Below, one piece after another: positions 1 to 6,497 of a DNA stretch of 9,161 nt. Position 1 is the first letter of the stretch, and each line of letters starts with the position of its first letter. Under the pieces are notes generated by a model. It saw only the letters and a list, made by a program, of their open reading frames with translations, searched no databases and was not told the DNA's origin. A program made the translations under genes and the position numbers. Origin of the DNA: Thiobacillaceae bacterium (GTDB taxonomy: Bacteria > Pseudomonadota > Gammaproteobacteria > Burkholderiales > Thiobacillaceae); contig JAAPAA010000092.1 in the NCBI GenBank assembly GCA_012274165.1, forward strand, positions 1 through 9,161. The letters run 5' to 3'.

Positions 1-84
1 ACCGGGCTTGACGTGCCAGGCCACCAGTTCGACCTGGGCAATGCCCTCGGCGATGTCGGGCATCTTGATGATGTGGGTCCCCAT
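1..84 (-). CDS. bkdB: Branched-chain 2-oxo acid dehydrogenase E2 (lipoamide acyltransferase), N-terminal 28 codons only
   Basis: Only the first 28 residues lie in the window; the gene continues past position 1. They read MGTHIIKMPDIAEGIAQVEL and then VAWHVKPG, the opening strand and first turn of an E2 lipoyl domain, almost as in Pseudomonas BkdB. The lipoylated lysine and catalytic domain are outside. The ATG at 84 follows the bkdA2 TGA after two bases. E2 is the core of the complex and transfers the branched acyl group to CoA. An E3 gene (lpdV) would be expected next, by analogy with Pseudomonas. Confidence 0.9.
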   Translation of the reverse strand, partial: MGTHIIKMPDIAEGIAQVELVAWHVKPG

Positions 85-86
85 GC

Positions 87-1154
87 TCAAGCTTCCATCA
101 CACGCTGGAACGCAGCGCCGACGCGCGCCGGACCCGGGAAGTAGGACCACTCAAGACTCAGCGGATATGGCGTATCCCAACCCGTCACGCGCTCAATTGG
201 TGCGTCGAGGTGGTAAAAGCAATGCTCTTGAACCAGCGCGGCCAGTTCTGCGCCAAAACCGCTGGTGCGTGTGGCCTCATGCACGATTACGCAGCGCCCG
301 GTCTTCTTGACCGATTGCGTCACTGTGTCCAGGTCCATCGGCCAGAGAGAGCGCAGGTCGATGATCTCGGCGTCGATGCCGGTTTCGCGCGCCGCGCATT
401 CCGATACCCAGACCATGGTGCCGTAGGTCAGCACCGTGAGGTCCTTGCCGGGCCGGAACACCGAGGCCGATTCCAGCGGCACCGTGTAATAGCCCTCCGG
501 CACCTCGCCCATGGCGTGTTGCGACCAGGGCACCACCGGCCGGTCGTGATGGCCATCGAACGGGCCGTTGTACAAGCGTTTGGGCTCCAGGAAGATGACG
601 GGGTCGTCGTTCTCGATCGATGCGATCAGCAATCCTTTGGCGTCGTACGGGTTGCTGGGCATCACGGTGCGGATGCCGCACACGTGCGTGAACAGCGCCT
701 CCGGGCTCTGGCTGTGGGTCTGGCCACCATAGATGCCGCCGCCGCAGGGCATGCGGATGGTGATCGGCGCGGTGAAGTCGCCGGCCGAGCGGTAACGCAG
801 GCGAGCAGCTTCAGACATGATCTGGTCCGAGGCTGGGTAGACGTAGTCGGCGAACTGAATTTCCACCACCGGCCGCAAACCGTACGCCCCCATGCCGACT
901 GCTGCGCCGACGATGCCGCCTTCATTGATCGGAGCGTCGAAGCAGCGTGTTGTGCCGTACTTGGCCTGCAGGCCTTCGGTGACGCGGAACACGCCGCCGA
1001 AGTAGCCCACATCCTGGCCGAACACCACCACGCGATCGTCCCGGTCCATCATCACGTCCATGCCCGATCGGAGCGCCTGGATCATGGTCATCGACACGAT
1101 CCTGCCTTGCTCCTGTTCAGAAGCGGCCGAAATGTCCTGAATTCGCGTGAGCAT
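87..1154 (-). CDS. bkdA2: Branched-chain 2-oxo acid dehydrogenase E1 component, beta subunit
   Basis: E1 beta of the same complex; it supplies part of the thiamine-diphosphate site and docks on E2. The protein has 355 residues with the chosen start. Seen: MTMIQALRSGMD (22-33), GQDVGYFGGVFR (46-57), E78 in INEGGIVG (the conserved ThDP-activating Glu), FADYVYPASDQ (101-111), GGIYGGQTHSQSPEA (139-153), the C-terminal VHEATRTSGFGAEL (291-304) and GWDTPYP (325-331). The ATG at 1154 was chosen because GGGAG (1161-1165) lies 6 bases upstream and the junction with bkdA1 is TGA-G-ATG; the open frame beyond it overlaps bkdA1 and has no family likeness. The first 20 residues are poorly conserved, as is usual here. 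bkdB begins 2 bp after its stop. Confidence 0.97.
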   Translation of the reverse strand: MLTRIQDISAASEQEQGRIVSMTMIQALRSGMDVMMDRDDRVVVFGQDVGYFGGVFRVTEGLQAKYGTTRCFDAPINEGGIVGAAVGMGAYGLRPVVEIQFADYVYPASDQIMSEAARLRYRSAGDFTAPITIRMPCGGGIYGGQTHSQSPEALFTHVCGIRTVMPSNPYDAKGLLIASIENDDPVIFLEPKRLYNGPFDGHHDRPVVPWSQHAMGEVPEGYYTVPLESASVFRPGKDLTVLTYGTMVWVSECAARETGIDAEIIDLRSLWPMDLDTVTQSVKKTGRCVIVHEATRTSGFGAELAALVQEHCFYHLDAPIERVTGWDTPYPLSLEWSYFPGPARVGAAFQRVMEA

Positions 1155-1155
1155 C

Positions 1156-2391
1156 TCAAACTCCCATTTGCTGACGTTGGAGGTGCAGGTGTTCAGGCAT
1201 TTCGCTGTAGATGTCGTCAAACATCATGGCGGCGCTTGGAAGTTGCTCCTCGAGAAGGGTGCCATAACTTTCCGCTTCCCTTAGACCCGCCAGCACCTCG
1301 GCCTCCAGTTCGGTCTGCGCCTGCTGGTGCTGGGCCTCGGACCATTCGCCGATCGCAATCAGATGCTGCTTCAGCCGGGCGATCGGGTCCCCCAGCGGAA
1401 ACATCTTCCAATCGTCCGCTGGACGGTACTTGGACGGATCGTCGGAAGTGGAGTGCGGGCCGCCGCGGTAGGTCACCCACTCGATCAGCGTCGGGCCGAA
1501 GTTGCTGCGCGCGCGCTCAGCGGCCCATTTCGAAGCAGAGTACACCGCAAGGAAATCATTGCCGTCAACACGCAGCGACGCGACCCCGCAACCGACGCCT
1601 CGCGCCGCAAATGTGGTCGACTCGCCGCCCGCGATTGCCTGGAAGCTCGAGATGGCCCATTGATTGTTAACCACGTTGAGAATCACGGGCGCGCGATAGA
1701 CGTGGGCGAACGTCAGCGCTGTGTGAAAGTCTGCTGCGGCCGTGGCACCGTCACCGATCCAGCCGGAGGCGATTTTCGTATCTTCCTTGATCGCTGAAGC
1801 CATGGCCCAGCCGACCGCCTGAGTGACCTGCGTCGCCAGGTTGCCGGATATGGAAAAGAAACCGGCACGCTTGTACGAATAGAAACCCGGCAACTGGCGG
1901 CCAAGCAGCGGGTCCTGCCGATTTCCGATGAGCTGACATATCAGTTCCGCAATGGACACGTCGTCGCGCGAGAGCAGCAGACTTTGCTGCCGGTATGTTG
2001 GGAAACACATGTCCCCGGCACGCAGTGCGAAGGAATGCGCCACCCCAATAGCTTCCTCGCCGAGACTTTGGACGTAGAACGAAAGCTTCTTCTGCCTTTG
2101 CGCAATGACCATACGCGCATCGAAGGTGCGTGTCCTCATCATTGCGCGCAGCCCGGCCCGCAATCTCGTTGAATCAACCTCCGGCACCCAGGGCCCGACG
2201 GCGCGGCCGTCATCGTCAAGAACGCGCACAAGCCCGTTGGCCAGGTCCTGCGTATCCCCGTGGCGAATGTCGATGGGTGGCTTGCGCAGCGCGCCAGGCG
2301 GCGAAACGTTGAGATACGAAAAATCCGTTTGGCGGCCTGGACGGCCGGAGGGCTCCGGTACGTGTAGGCGCAGCTTGCTTTGCTGGCTCAT
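1156..2391 (-). CDS. bkdA1: Branched-chain 2-oxo acid dehydrogenase E1 component, alpha subunit
   Basis: Thiamine-diphosphate-dependent E1 alpha; with E1 beta it decarboxylates the 2-oxo acids of valine, leucine and isoleucine and passes the acyl group to the lipoyl arm of E2. The protein has 411 residues, against about 410 for Pseudomonas BkdA1, which it resembles closely from end to end: LRLHVPEPSGRPG at the N-terminus, SLGEEAIG (109-116), FPTYRQQS (130-137), the ThDP motif GDG (213-215) through NN (242-243), and the loop GGPHSTSDDPSKYRP (310-324) with H313 and S314, ending QRQQMGV. No residue loss is visible. The start is fixed by AAAGGAG at 2397-2403. It is followed by bkdA2 after one base. 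It sits 200 bp downstream of the BKACE gene, not behind bkdR, which is not seen in the window. Confidence 0.97.
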   Translation of the reverse strand: MSQQSKLRLHVPEPSGRPGRQTDFSYLNVSPPGALRKPPIDIRHGDTQDLANGLVRVLDDDGRAVGPWVPEVDSTRLRAGLRAMMRTRTFDARMVIAQRQKKLSFYVQSLGEEAIGVAHSFALRAGDMCFPTYRQQSLLLSRDDVSIAELICQLIGNRQDPLLGRQLPGFYSYKRAGFFSISGNLATQVTQAVGWAMASAIKEDTKIASGWIGDGATAAADFHTALTFAHVYRAPVILNVVNNQWAISSFQAIAGGESTTFAARGVGCGVASLRVDGNDFLAVYSASKWAAERARSNFGPTLIEWVTYRGGPHSTSDDPSKYRPADDWKMFPLGDPIARLKQHLIAIGEWSEAQHQQAQTELEAEVLAGLREAESYGTLLEEQLPSAAMMFDDIYSEMPEHLHLQRQQMGV

Positions 2392-2502
2392 TTATGCTCC
2401 TTTGAATGTGTCGACAACATCTCTCTGATGCTCGGTCATGGCCGAAATAGCGAAGGACGTTCCTGCCTTGACACTCACCCGGATTCCCGACGTGGCGCAC
2501 AT
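2392..2502 (-). other. Marginal 36-codon ORF directly abutting bkdA1 (leader peptide or gene remnant?)
   Basis: The frame reads MCATSGIRVS to DTFKGA and its TAA is immediately followed by the bkdA1 ATG (TAAATG). The frame is open for 17 further codons upstream, to a TGA near 2553. A poor GGA lies 5 bases before the ATG. The bkdA1 ribosome binding site lies inside its last codons. The pattern ISAMTEHQRDVVDTF loosely recalls the C-terminal end of class III aminotransferases, so it could be a decayed gene tail; that likeness is weak. It may equally be chance in GC-rich DNA. Codon choice late in the ORF (AGA, AAA, GGA, GCA) is less GC-biased than in the real genes. Confidence 0.2.
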
Positions 2503-2591
2503 CAAGTCCAGCTTCGCGCGCAAGGGGTCCTGAATTGCGCGGGGCCGCCGCGGTCAGCCGAGTCCACGCGAAAAGGCGTCGCCCGGCGCGC
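2395..2591. other. Intergenic gap between BKACE and bkdA1, probable site of a bkd promoter
   Basis: This is the only non-coding stretch of any size in the window, about 200 bp. It holds a GC-only inverted repeat (CGCGG at 2538-2542 and CCGCG at 2548-2552, 5-base loop) with no following T-run on the minus strand, so it is not a convincing terminator. An 8-bp palindrome TGTCGACA lies at 2409-2416, between the repeat and the bkdA1 ribosome binding site. No good minus-strand sigma70 or sigma54 promoter can be picked by eye. In Pseudomonas the bkd operon is activated by the Lrp-type regulator BkdR, encoded next to it; no such gene is next to bkdA1 here. The gap suggests that bkd may be transcribed separately from the liv-SDR-BKACE set, but this is inference. 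Confidence 0.5.
2397..2403 (-). promoter_or_regulatory. Strong ribosome binding site of bkdA1
   Basis: The minus strand reads AAAGGAG, then CATAA, then ATG at 2391. This near-perfect Shine-Dalgarno sequence with 5-base spacing fixes the bkdA1 start. It is among the strongest sites in the window, in keeping with the first gene of a separately expressed bkd unit. Confidence 0.8.
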
Positions 2592-3482
2592 TCACCGGGC
2601 CAGTTGCAGCATCTGCCGCGCCTCGGCGGGCGTGGCCACGGACATCCCCAGGTGATCGATGATGGTCGCCGCGCGCTCGACCAATTGCCCGTTGGTCGCG
2701 AACACACCGCGCTTGAGGTACAGGTTGTCCTCGAGTCCCACGCGGACATTGCCGCCCAGCAGGACTGCCTGGGCAAGCATCGGCATCTGATCCCGCCCGA
2801 TGCCAAAACTGGCCCAGAGTGCTCCCTGGGGGAGCAGGTCGCGCAGATAGATCATGGTTTCGGTGGTCGCCGGCGCGCCCCATTTCACACCCAGAACCAT
2901 CTGGTAGAGCGGCGGCGCATCAACGAGTCCCTCCTCGACCAACGCGTTTCCGAACAGGACGTCTCCGGGTCCGAAAACCTCCAGTTCGGGTTTGACGCGT
3001 AGTTCCTGGAAGCGTCGTGCCATCGCGCGCAGTGTTCTTGTGGTGTTCAGGTAAACGAATTCGAGCGAGCCTTCGACCTGGTTGCCGGTCGTGATGTCCA
3101 GGGACGCGATTTCCGGAAGACATTGCTCCAGGTGGCGAACGCGCTCGGCAACCGAGACCACGTCGCTTTCCGGCAAACCTCGCGATTCGTCCTCGGGATC
3201 GGGGAAGAAGATCGCGCCGAGCCCGCAGGTCAGATTGATCACGATATCGAGCTTGGCCGAGCGAATTCGGTCAACCACTTCCTTGAAGAGCGCGGGGTCG
3301 CGGCTTCCGGCGCCCGTCTTCGGATCGCGAACATGAATGTGCACCACGGAAGCGCCGGCGGAGGCGGCCTCCATGCAGGCCTCGGCGATCTGACCCGGAG
3401 TCACGGGCATGGCCGGGTGCTTGGGATTGAACGGTGCGTTCCCGGTGACGGCACAGGTCAGGATGACTTTGCGTTGGCTCAT
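2592..3482 (-). CDS. Beta-keto acid cleavage enzyme (BKACE, former DUF849; 3-keto-5-aminohexanoate cleavage enzyme family)
   Basis: Zinc-dependent TIM-barrel enzyme family that reacts a beta-keto acid with acetyl-CoA to give acetoacetate and a new acyl-CoA. The protein is 296 residues, normal for the family. Seen: AVTGN near the N-terminus (11-15), the metal motif VHIHVRD with H48 and H50, NLTCGLGA (83-90), PELEVFGPGD (165-174), GIGRDQMP (227-234), and RVGLEDNLY (247-255), whose R247, E251 and D252 fit the catalytic Arg, zinc Glu and Asp of the characterised lysine-fermentation enzyme. By my alignment from memory, the Glu that sits next to the substrate amine there (Glu14) is Ala16 here. The ATG at 3482 follows TGA-A with GGGAG 7 bases upstream; a start at 3509 would overlap the SDR by 26 bp and adds no family sequence. 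The substrate is not predictable from family alone. Confidence 0.93.
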   Translation of the reverse strand: MSQRKVILTCAVTGNAPFNPKHPAMPVTPGQIAEACMEAASAGASVVHIHVRDPKTGAGSRDPALFKEVVDRIRSAKLDIVINLTCGLGAIFFPDPEDESRGLPESDVVSVAERVRHLEQCLPEIASLDITTGNQVEGSLEFVYLNTTRTLRAMARRFQELRVKPELEVFGPGDVLFGNALVEEGLVDAPPLYQMVLGVKWGAPATTETMIYLRDLLPQGALWASFGIGRDQMPMLAQAVLLGGNVRVGLEDNLYLKRGVFATNGQLVERAATIIDHLGMSVATPAEARQMLQLAR

Positions 3483-3483
3483 T

Positions 3484-4251
3484 TCAGATCTCCCATTCCA
3501 CGTTGCCACTGACGGCGATCAGTTCGCCGGTGACTTTGGCTGCTTTGTCGGAAGCCAAGAACTGCACCATGTCCGCCAGCTCCTCGGGCTCGATCTTCGC
3601 CCGCAACGAGATGTAATTCAGGTAGTCGCGCTCGACCTCGTCGGCCGTGCGGCCGGTGCTGGCGGCATTGTTCGCAACGATGCGCTTCATTCGCTCGTTG
3701 TTGATCATCCCGGGCAGGATCGCGTTGCAACGAATGTTGAAGGGACCGAGTTCGCGCGCCGCATTCAATGTCAGTCCCTCGACCGCCACCTTCGAAGCCA
3801 CGTACGGCGCGCGCAACGGCAGCCGCGTGCGCGTCGAGCCCGTAGAAAAATTGATGATGACGCCGCTTCCGCGCCTCTTCATGCCCGGAATCACCTGGCG
3901 CATGCAATAGAACATTCCGCTCAGGTTGACGTTGATGGTTTCGTCCCACTCCTCGCAGCTGACCTCTTCCATCGGTCCACGCGGGCCGGCGATGCCAACG
4001 TTGTTGACAAGCACGGACACATCTCCCATCCACTCGATTGCCTCCGCGAACACGCGCTCGACACTCGCCGCGTCGCCCACGTTGGCCACGGTGCCGCGCA
4101 TGCCCGGATTGTCGCGCAAGGTGCGCTCCAAGGCGTCGGCACGGACGTCACAGATGTGCACCCGCGCTCCGGCACGGCTGAACCGCTCGGCGATGACCCG
4201 CCCGACACTGTCGGCGCCGCCGGTCACAAATACGTTTTGACGTGCCGACAT
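3484..4251 (-). CDS. Short-chain dehydrogenase/reductase (SDR), second of the pair, with atypical motifs
   Basis: Classical-length SDR of 255 residues, clearly different from its neighbour and not a recent duplicate. Seen: nucleotide-binding TGGADSVG (10-17), strand-2 acid D35 in HICDVR (suggests NAD), NNVG (83-86), N109 in INVNL, and Y150-x3-K154. Two positions depart from the textbook pattern: the second glycine of TGxxxGxG is S15, and the residue 13 before the catalytic Tyr, normally Ser, is T137 in NFSTGS. Thr can serve in some SDRs, and S136 or S139 lie close by, so it is probably active. The ATG at 4251 follows the previous gene as TGA-A-ATG with a moderate GGGA site. Specific substrate unknown; a 3-hydroxy-acid dehydrogenase that makes the beta-keto acid for the next gene is a contextual guess. 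Confidence 0.9.
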   Translation of the reverse strand: MSARQNVFVTGGADSVGRVIAERFSRAGARVHICDVRADALERTLRDNPGMRGTVANVGDAASVERVFAEAIEWMGDVSVLVNNVGIAGPRGPMEEVSCEEWDETINVNLSGMFYCMRQVIPGMKRRGSGVIINFSTGSTRTRLPLRAPYVASKVAVEGLTLNAARELGPFNIRCNAILPGMINNERMKRIVANNAASTGRTADEVERDYLNYISLRAKIEPEELADMVQFLASDKAAKVTGELIAVSGNVEWEI

Positions 4252-4252
4252 T

Positions 4253-5023
4253 TCACATTCCCGCCGAGAAGCCTTCGTCCATCAAGAGGCAGGAGCCGTG
4301 CATCGCGCGCGCCGCCGCGCTGCACAGGAACACGACGCCGCCGGCGATGTCGTCAGCGCTCGAATAGGTCCGGCCACTTGGGGTACGCGCCGCCATGAAG
4401 TCGAGAAAACCCTTCATCTCTTCTTTGGTGCGGATGTCCTCGTTCATCGGCGTGGCCGTGTTTCCCGGCGCGACGCAGTTAACGTTGATGCCCAGCGGTG
4501 CCAGTTCGCAGGCCAGGGCACGCGTCATCAGCACGATGCCGGCCTTGGTGGCGCAGTACACGGCGTAGCCGCCAAACCCCATGTGCGCGGCTACCGATGC
4601 AATGTTGACGATGCGACCCGCCTTGCGCTCCCGCATTTGAGGCGCAACCGCATTGATGACGTTCCATGTCCCCTTCAGGTTGATGTCGATCATCTTGTCG
4701 GACACGGCGATGTCGGTGCTTCCGGCTGGCGACGGCTCGAATACACCAGCGCAGTTCACCAGGATGTCGATGGGCCCGAGGCTGCGCACCACGGCCGCCA
4801 CTGCTTCGCGGACGGCCGCAGGATTGCGCACGTCGGCCGCGAAAGGCCGGGCAGTCTTGCATTCGGGGTCCAGCGCACTGGCCACGCTGCGCGCCTTGTC
4901 GACGCTCGAGCTGGCAACCACCGCGACGCGCACGCCTTGCGCGTGCAGCGCCGCGGAGACGGCAGCGCCGATGCCTTGTGACCCGCCGGTGATCATGGCG
5001 ACCTTGTTCTTCAATGTGTTCAT
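4253..5023 (-). CDS. Short-chain dehydrogenase/reductase (SDR), first of a pair
   Basis: NAD(P)-dependent classical SDR, 256 residues, the standard length; it oxidises an alcohol or reduces a ketone in the cytoplasm. All signature elements are present: cofactor-binding TGGSQGIG (12-19), NCAG (90-93, in place of the usual NNAG), N115 in DINLKG, catalytic S143 in NIAS, and Y156-x3-K160. The segment PGNTATPM (186-193) follows the active site. The acidic residue that would select NAD at the end of the second strand is not obvious: the sequence there is VAVVASSS, which would allow NADP; this is inference. A good ribosome binding site (AGGAG at 5031-5035, 7 bases from ATG) follows 15 bp after livF, so it probably shares the transporter transcript. 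The substrate is unknown. By context it may act on a hydroxy acid upstream of the BKACE step. Confidence 0.92.
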   Translation of the reverse strand: MNTLKNKVAMITGGSQGIGAAVSAALHAQGVRVAVVASSSVDKARSVASALDPECKTARPFAADVRNPAAVREAVAAVVRSLGPIDILVNCAGVFEPSPAGSTDIAVSDKMIDINLKGTWNVINAVAPQMRERKAGRIVNIASVAAHMGFGGYAVYCATKAGIVLMTRALACELAPLGINVNCVAPGNTATPMNEDIRTKEEMKGFLDFMAARTPSGRTYSSADDIAGGVVFLCSAAARAMHGSCLLMDEGFSAGM

Positions 5024-5038
5024 GGGGTTGCTCCTGGG

Positions 5039-5755
5039 TTAGTGGACGCCCAGGTGGGCGTCGATAAGCGAGTTGTCAGTTCGCAGGTCTTCCGGGCTGC
5101 CGGCAAACACGAGCCGCCCGGTATTGAGAATGGCCACCCGGTCCGCCAGTGCCAGCGCAAACCGGATGTTCTGTTCGACCAGCACGATGGAGACGCCCTC
5201 GTTCTTGACATCGCGCACGATCCGCTGCACTTCATCGACCATTTGCGGCGCCAGACCTTCGGACGGCTCGTCGAGCAGCAGCACGGAAGGGTTGGTGAGC
5301 AACGCCCGCGCGATCACCAGCAATTGCTGCTCACCGCCCGAAAGCGCGCCTGCGTTCTGGTTGTGACGCTCCTGCAGCCGCGGGAAGCTCTTGAAGGCGC
5401 GCTCGAGCGTCCATGGAGCCTTGTGTCCCGTCGGAACGCGCGCGGCGATGACCAGGTTCTCGCGCACCGTCAGCGATGGAAAGACATGCCGGCCCTGCGG
5501 CACGAGGCCCATCCCGCTCATCGCGATCTCTTCAGGATCAGCTTTGGAAATGTCAATTCCATTCAACGCGATGGTGCCGGTGCGGCGCACGCCCAGACCG
5601 GTGATCGCATTGATAAAGGTCGTCTTGCCGGCACCGTTGCGGCCCAGGAGCGCCAGCAATTCGCCTTTCTGCAGCCGCAGATCAACGCCGTGCAGGACGT
5701 GACTGCCGCCATAGAACGCATGCAAATCCTGAACGGCAAGCACTTCACTGCCCAA
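5039..5755 (-). CDS. livF: ABC transporter ATP-binding protein LivF
   Basis: Second ATPase subunit of the importer, 238 residues, the usual LivF size. Seen: Walker A GRNGAGKTT (38-46), Q-loop Q87 in LVPQGRHVFP, signature LSGGEQQ (138-144), Walker B LLLDEP (159-164), and VEQN at 193-196, where LivF proteins carry Gln in place of the switch His. No ATG lies near the family start. The frame extends to an ATG at 5863, but that part runs in a shadow frame of livG. A TTG at 5755 has GGGAGG (5762-5767) spaced 6 bases and gives MGSEVLAVQDLHAFYGG, matching the family length. A GTG at 5743 is the alternative (12 bases later) but its ribosome-binding-site spacing is too long. With TTG the gene overlaps livG by 11 bp. 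Confidence 0.94.
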   Translation of the reverse strand: MGSEVLAVQDLHAFYGGSHVLHGVDLRLQKGELLALLGRNGAGKTTFINAITGLGVRRTGTIALNGIDISKADPEEIAMSGMGLVPQGRHVFPSLTVRENLVIAARVPTGHKAPWTLERAFKSFPRLQERHNQNAGALSGGEQQLLVIARALLTNPSVLLLDEPSEGLAPQMVDEVQRIVRDVKNEGVSIVLVEQNIRFALALADRVAILNTGRLVFAGSPEDLRTDNSLIDAHLGVH

Positions 5756-6497
5756 GATAGACCTCCCGCGTTCGGGGGTCGGCAACGACCGCGTCCCGGG
5801 TGCCTTCGAGGACCACGCGGCCATGCTGCAGCAGCGTGATCGTGTCGGCGAATGCGAGTGCAACGTCCATATCGTGTTCGATCAGGACGATGGCGATGTC
5901 GCGAGGTATGCCAGCCAGCAACTCCTGCACCTGTGCGCGCTCCTCTTGCGAGAGGCCCGCAAACGGCTCGTCCAGGAGCAACAACCTGGGCTTCTGGGCG
6001 ATCGCCATCGCGATCTCGAGCCGGCGCTGGTCGCCGTAGGAGCAGCTCGCGACAGTTCGATGGGCCATGGCTTGCAGGCCGACGCGATCCAGCACCTTGA
6101 CCGCATCGGATTGCAGCAAGCGGTCTGCGGCGAAGGATTGCCAAGGGTTCCAGCGCCGCCGCCGCAGGCCCGTCAGCGACAGCATCACGTTGTGCAGCAC
6201 CGTGTCCTGAGGAAACAGCGTGATGATCTGATACGTTCTGGAGACACCCAGGTGCACCCGGCTTGCGGTGCTCAGCCTGGTCACGTCTTCGCCGAAGATT
6301 TCGATTGAACCGGTGGTTGCGGTCAGGTCACCCGTCAGAAGGTTGAACAGCGTCGTCTTGCCCGCGCCGTTGGGTCCGAGCAGCAAACGCCGTTCACCCT
6401 GACGAACCGTCAGCTCCACCTTGTCGAGGGCCTGAAAGCCCCCGAACCGGCGGGAAAGCGCGCGAGTGCGCATCACAGTGTTCGTGCGCGAATCCAT
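5745..6497 (-). CDS. livG: ABC transporter ATP-binding protein LivG
   Basis: Cytoplasmic ATPase subunit that pairs with LivF to power uptake, 250 residues with the chosen start. Seen: Walker A GPNGAGKTT (41-49), Q-loop glutamine Q90 in RTYQIITLFP, signature CSYGDQ (152-157) of the LivG SYG-Q type, Walker B LLLLDEP (172-178), and H-loop H208 in IEHDMD. The family C-terminal tail ending REVYLGQ is present. Three starts are possible. The ATG at 6497 is preferred because AGGA (6503-6506) sits 5 bases upstream and it gives the usual short N-terminal strand before the FGG motif. The ATG at 6473 forms a TGATG junction with livM but has no ribosome binding site, and the upstream ATG at 6530 adds residues with no family likeness. 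Function is secure; the exact start is likely but not certain. Confidence 0.95.
   Translation of the reverse strand: MDSRTNTVMRTRALSRRFGGFQALDKVELTVRQGERRLLLGPNGAGKTTLFNLLTGDLTATTGSIEIFGEDVTRLSTASRVHLGVSRTYQIITLFPQDTVLHNVMLSLTGLRRRRWNPWQSFAADRLLQSDAVKVLDRVGLQAMAHRTVASCSYGDQRRLEIAMAIAQKPRLLLLDEPFAGLSQEERAQVQELLAGIPRDIAIVLIEHDMDVALAFADTITLLQHGRVVLEGTRDAVVADPRTREVYLGQ
5762..5767 (-). promoter_or_regulatory. Ribosome binding site that decides the livF start (TTG)
   Basis: The minus strand reads GGGAGG, six bases, then TTG (5755-5753) in the livF frame. No ATG lies near the family start position, so this site is the main argument for a TTG start. The site lies inside the last codons of livG, as expected for a translationally coupled gene. 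Confidence 0.65.

Noticed and set aside
210..1670. A 486-codon open frame on the plus strand
   Set aside because: It lies antisense to bkdA2 and bkdA1, which have unmistakable family motifs. Its translation is rich in His, Arg and Ala with no domain pattern, as expected for a GC-rich antisense shadow.
2409..2416. Palindrome TGTCGACA upstream of bkdA1, considered as an operator
   Set aside because: It is only 8 bp, its flanks do not extend the symmetry, and such a site is common by chance; kept only as a note in the gap description.
2468..2473. TTGACA on the plus strand, considered as a -35 box
   Set aside because: No acceptable -10 lies 16-18 bases downstream and there is no plus-strand gene to serve.
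2538..2552. GC-only inverted repeat after the BKACE stop, considered as a terminator
   Set aside because: The stem is only 5 bp and no T-run follows it on the minus strand.
2216..2806. A 196-codon minus-strand frame spanning the intergenic gap, considered as a regulator in the gap
   Set aside because: Most of it overlaps BKACE and bkdA1 in another frame; the part in the gap shows no helix-turn-helix or other recognisable domain.
3409..4398. A 329-codon open frame on the plus strand
   Set aside because: It is antisense to the second SDR and parts of its neighbours, with no motifs and shadow-like composition.
5166..5180. LivF switch histidine replaced by Gln (VEQN), considered as an inactivating change
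   Set aside because: Gln at this position is normal for LivF proteins, including the E. coli one.
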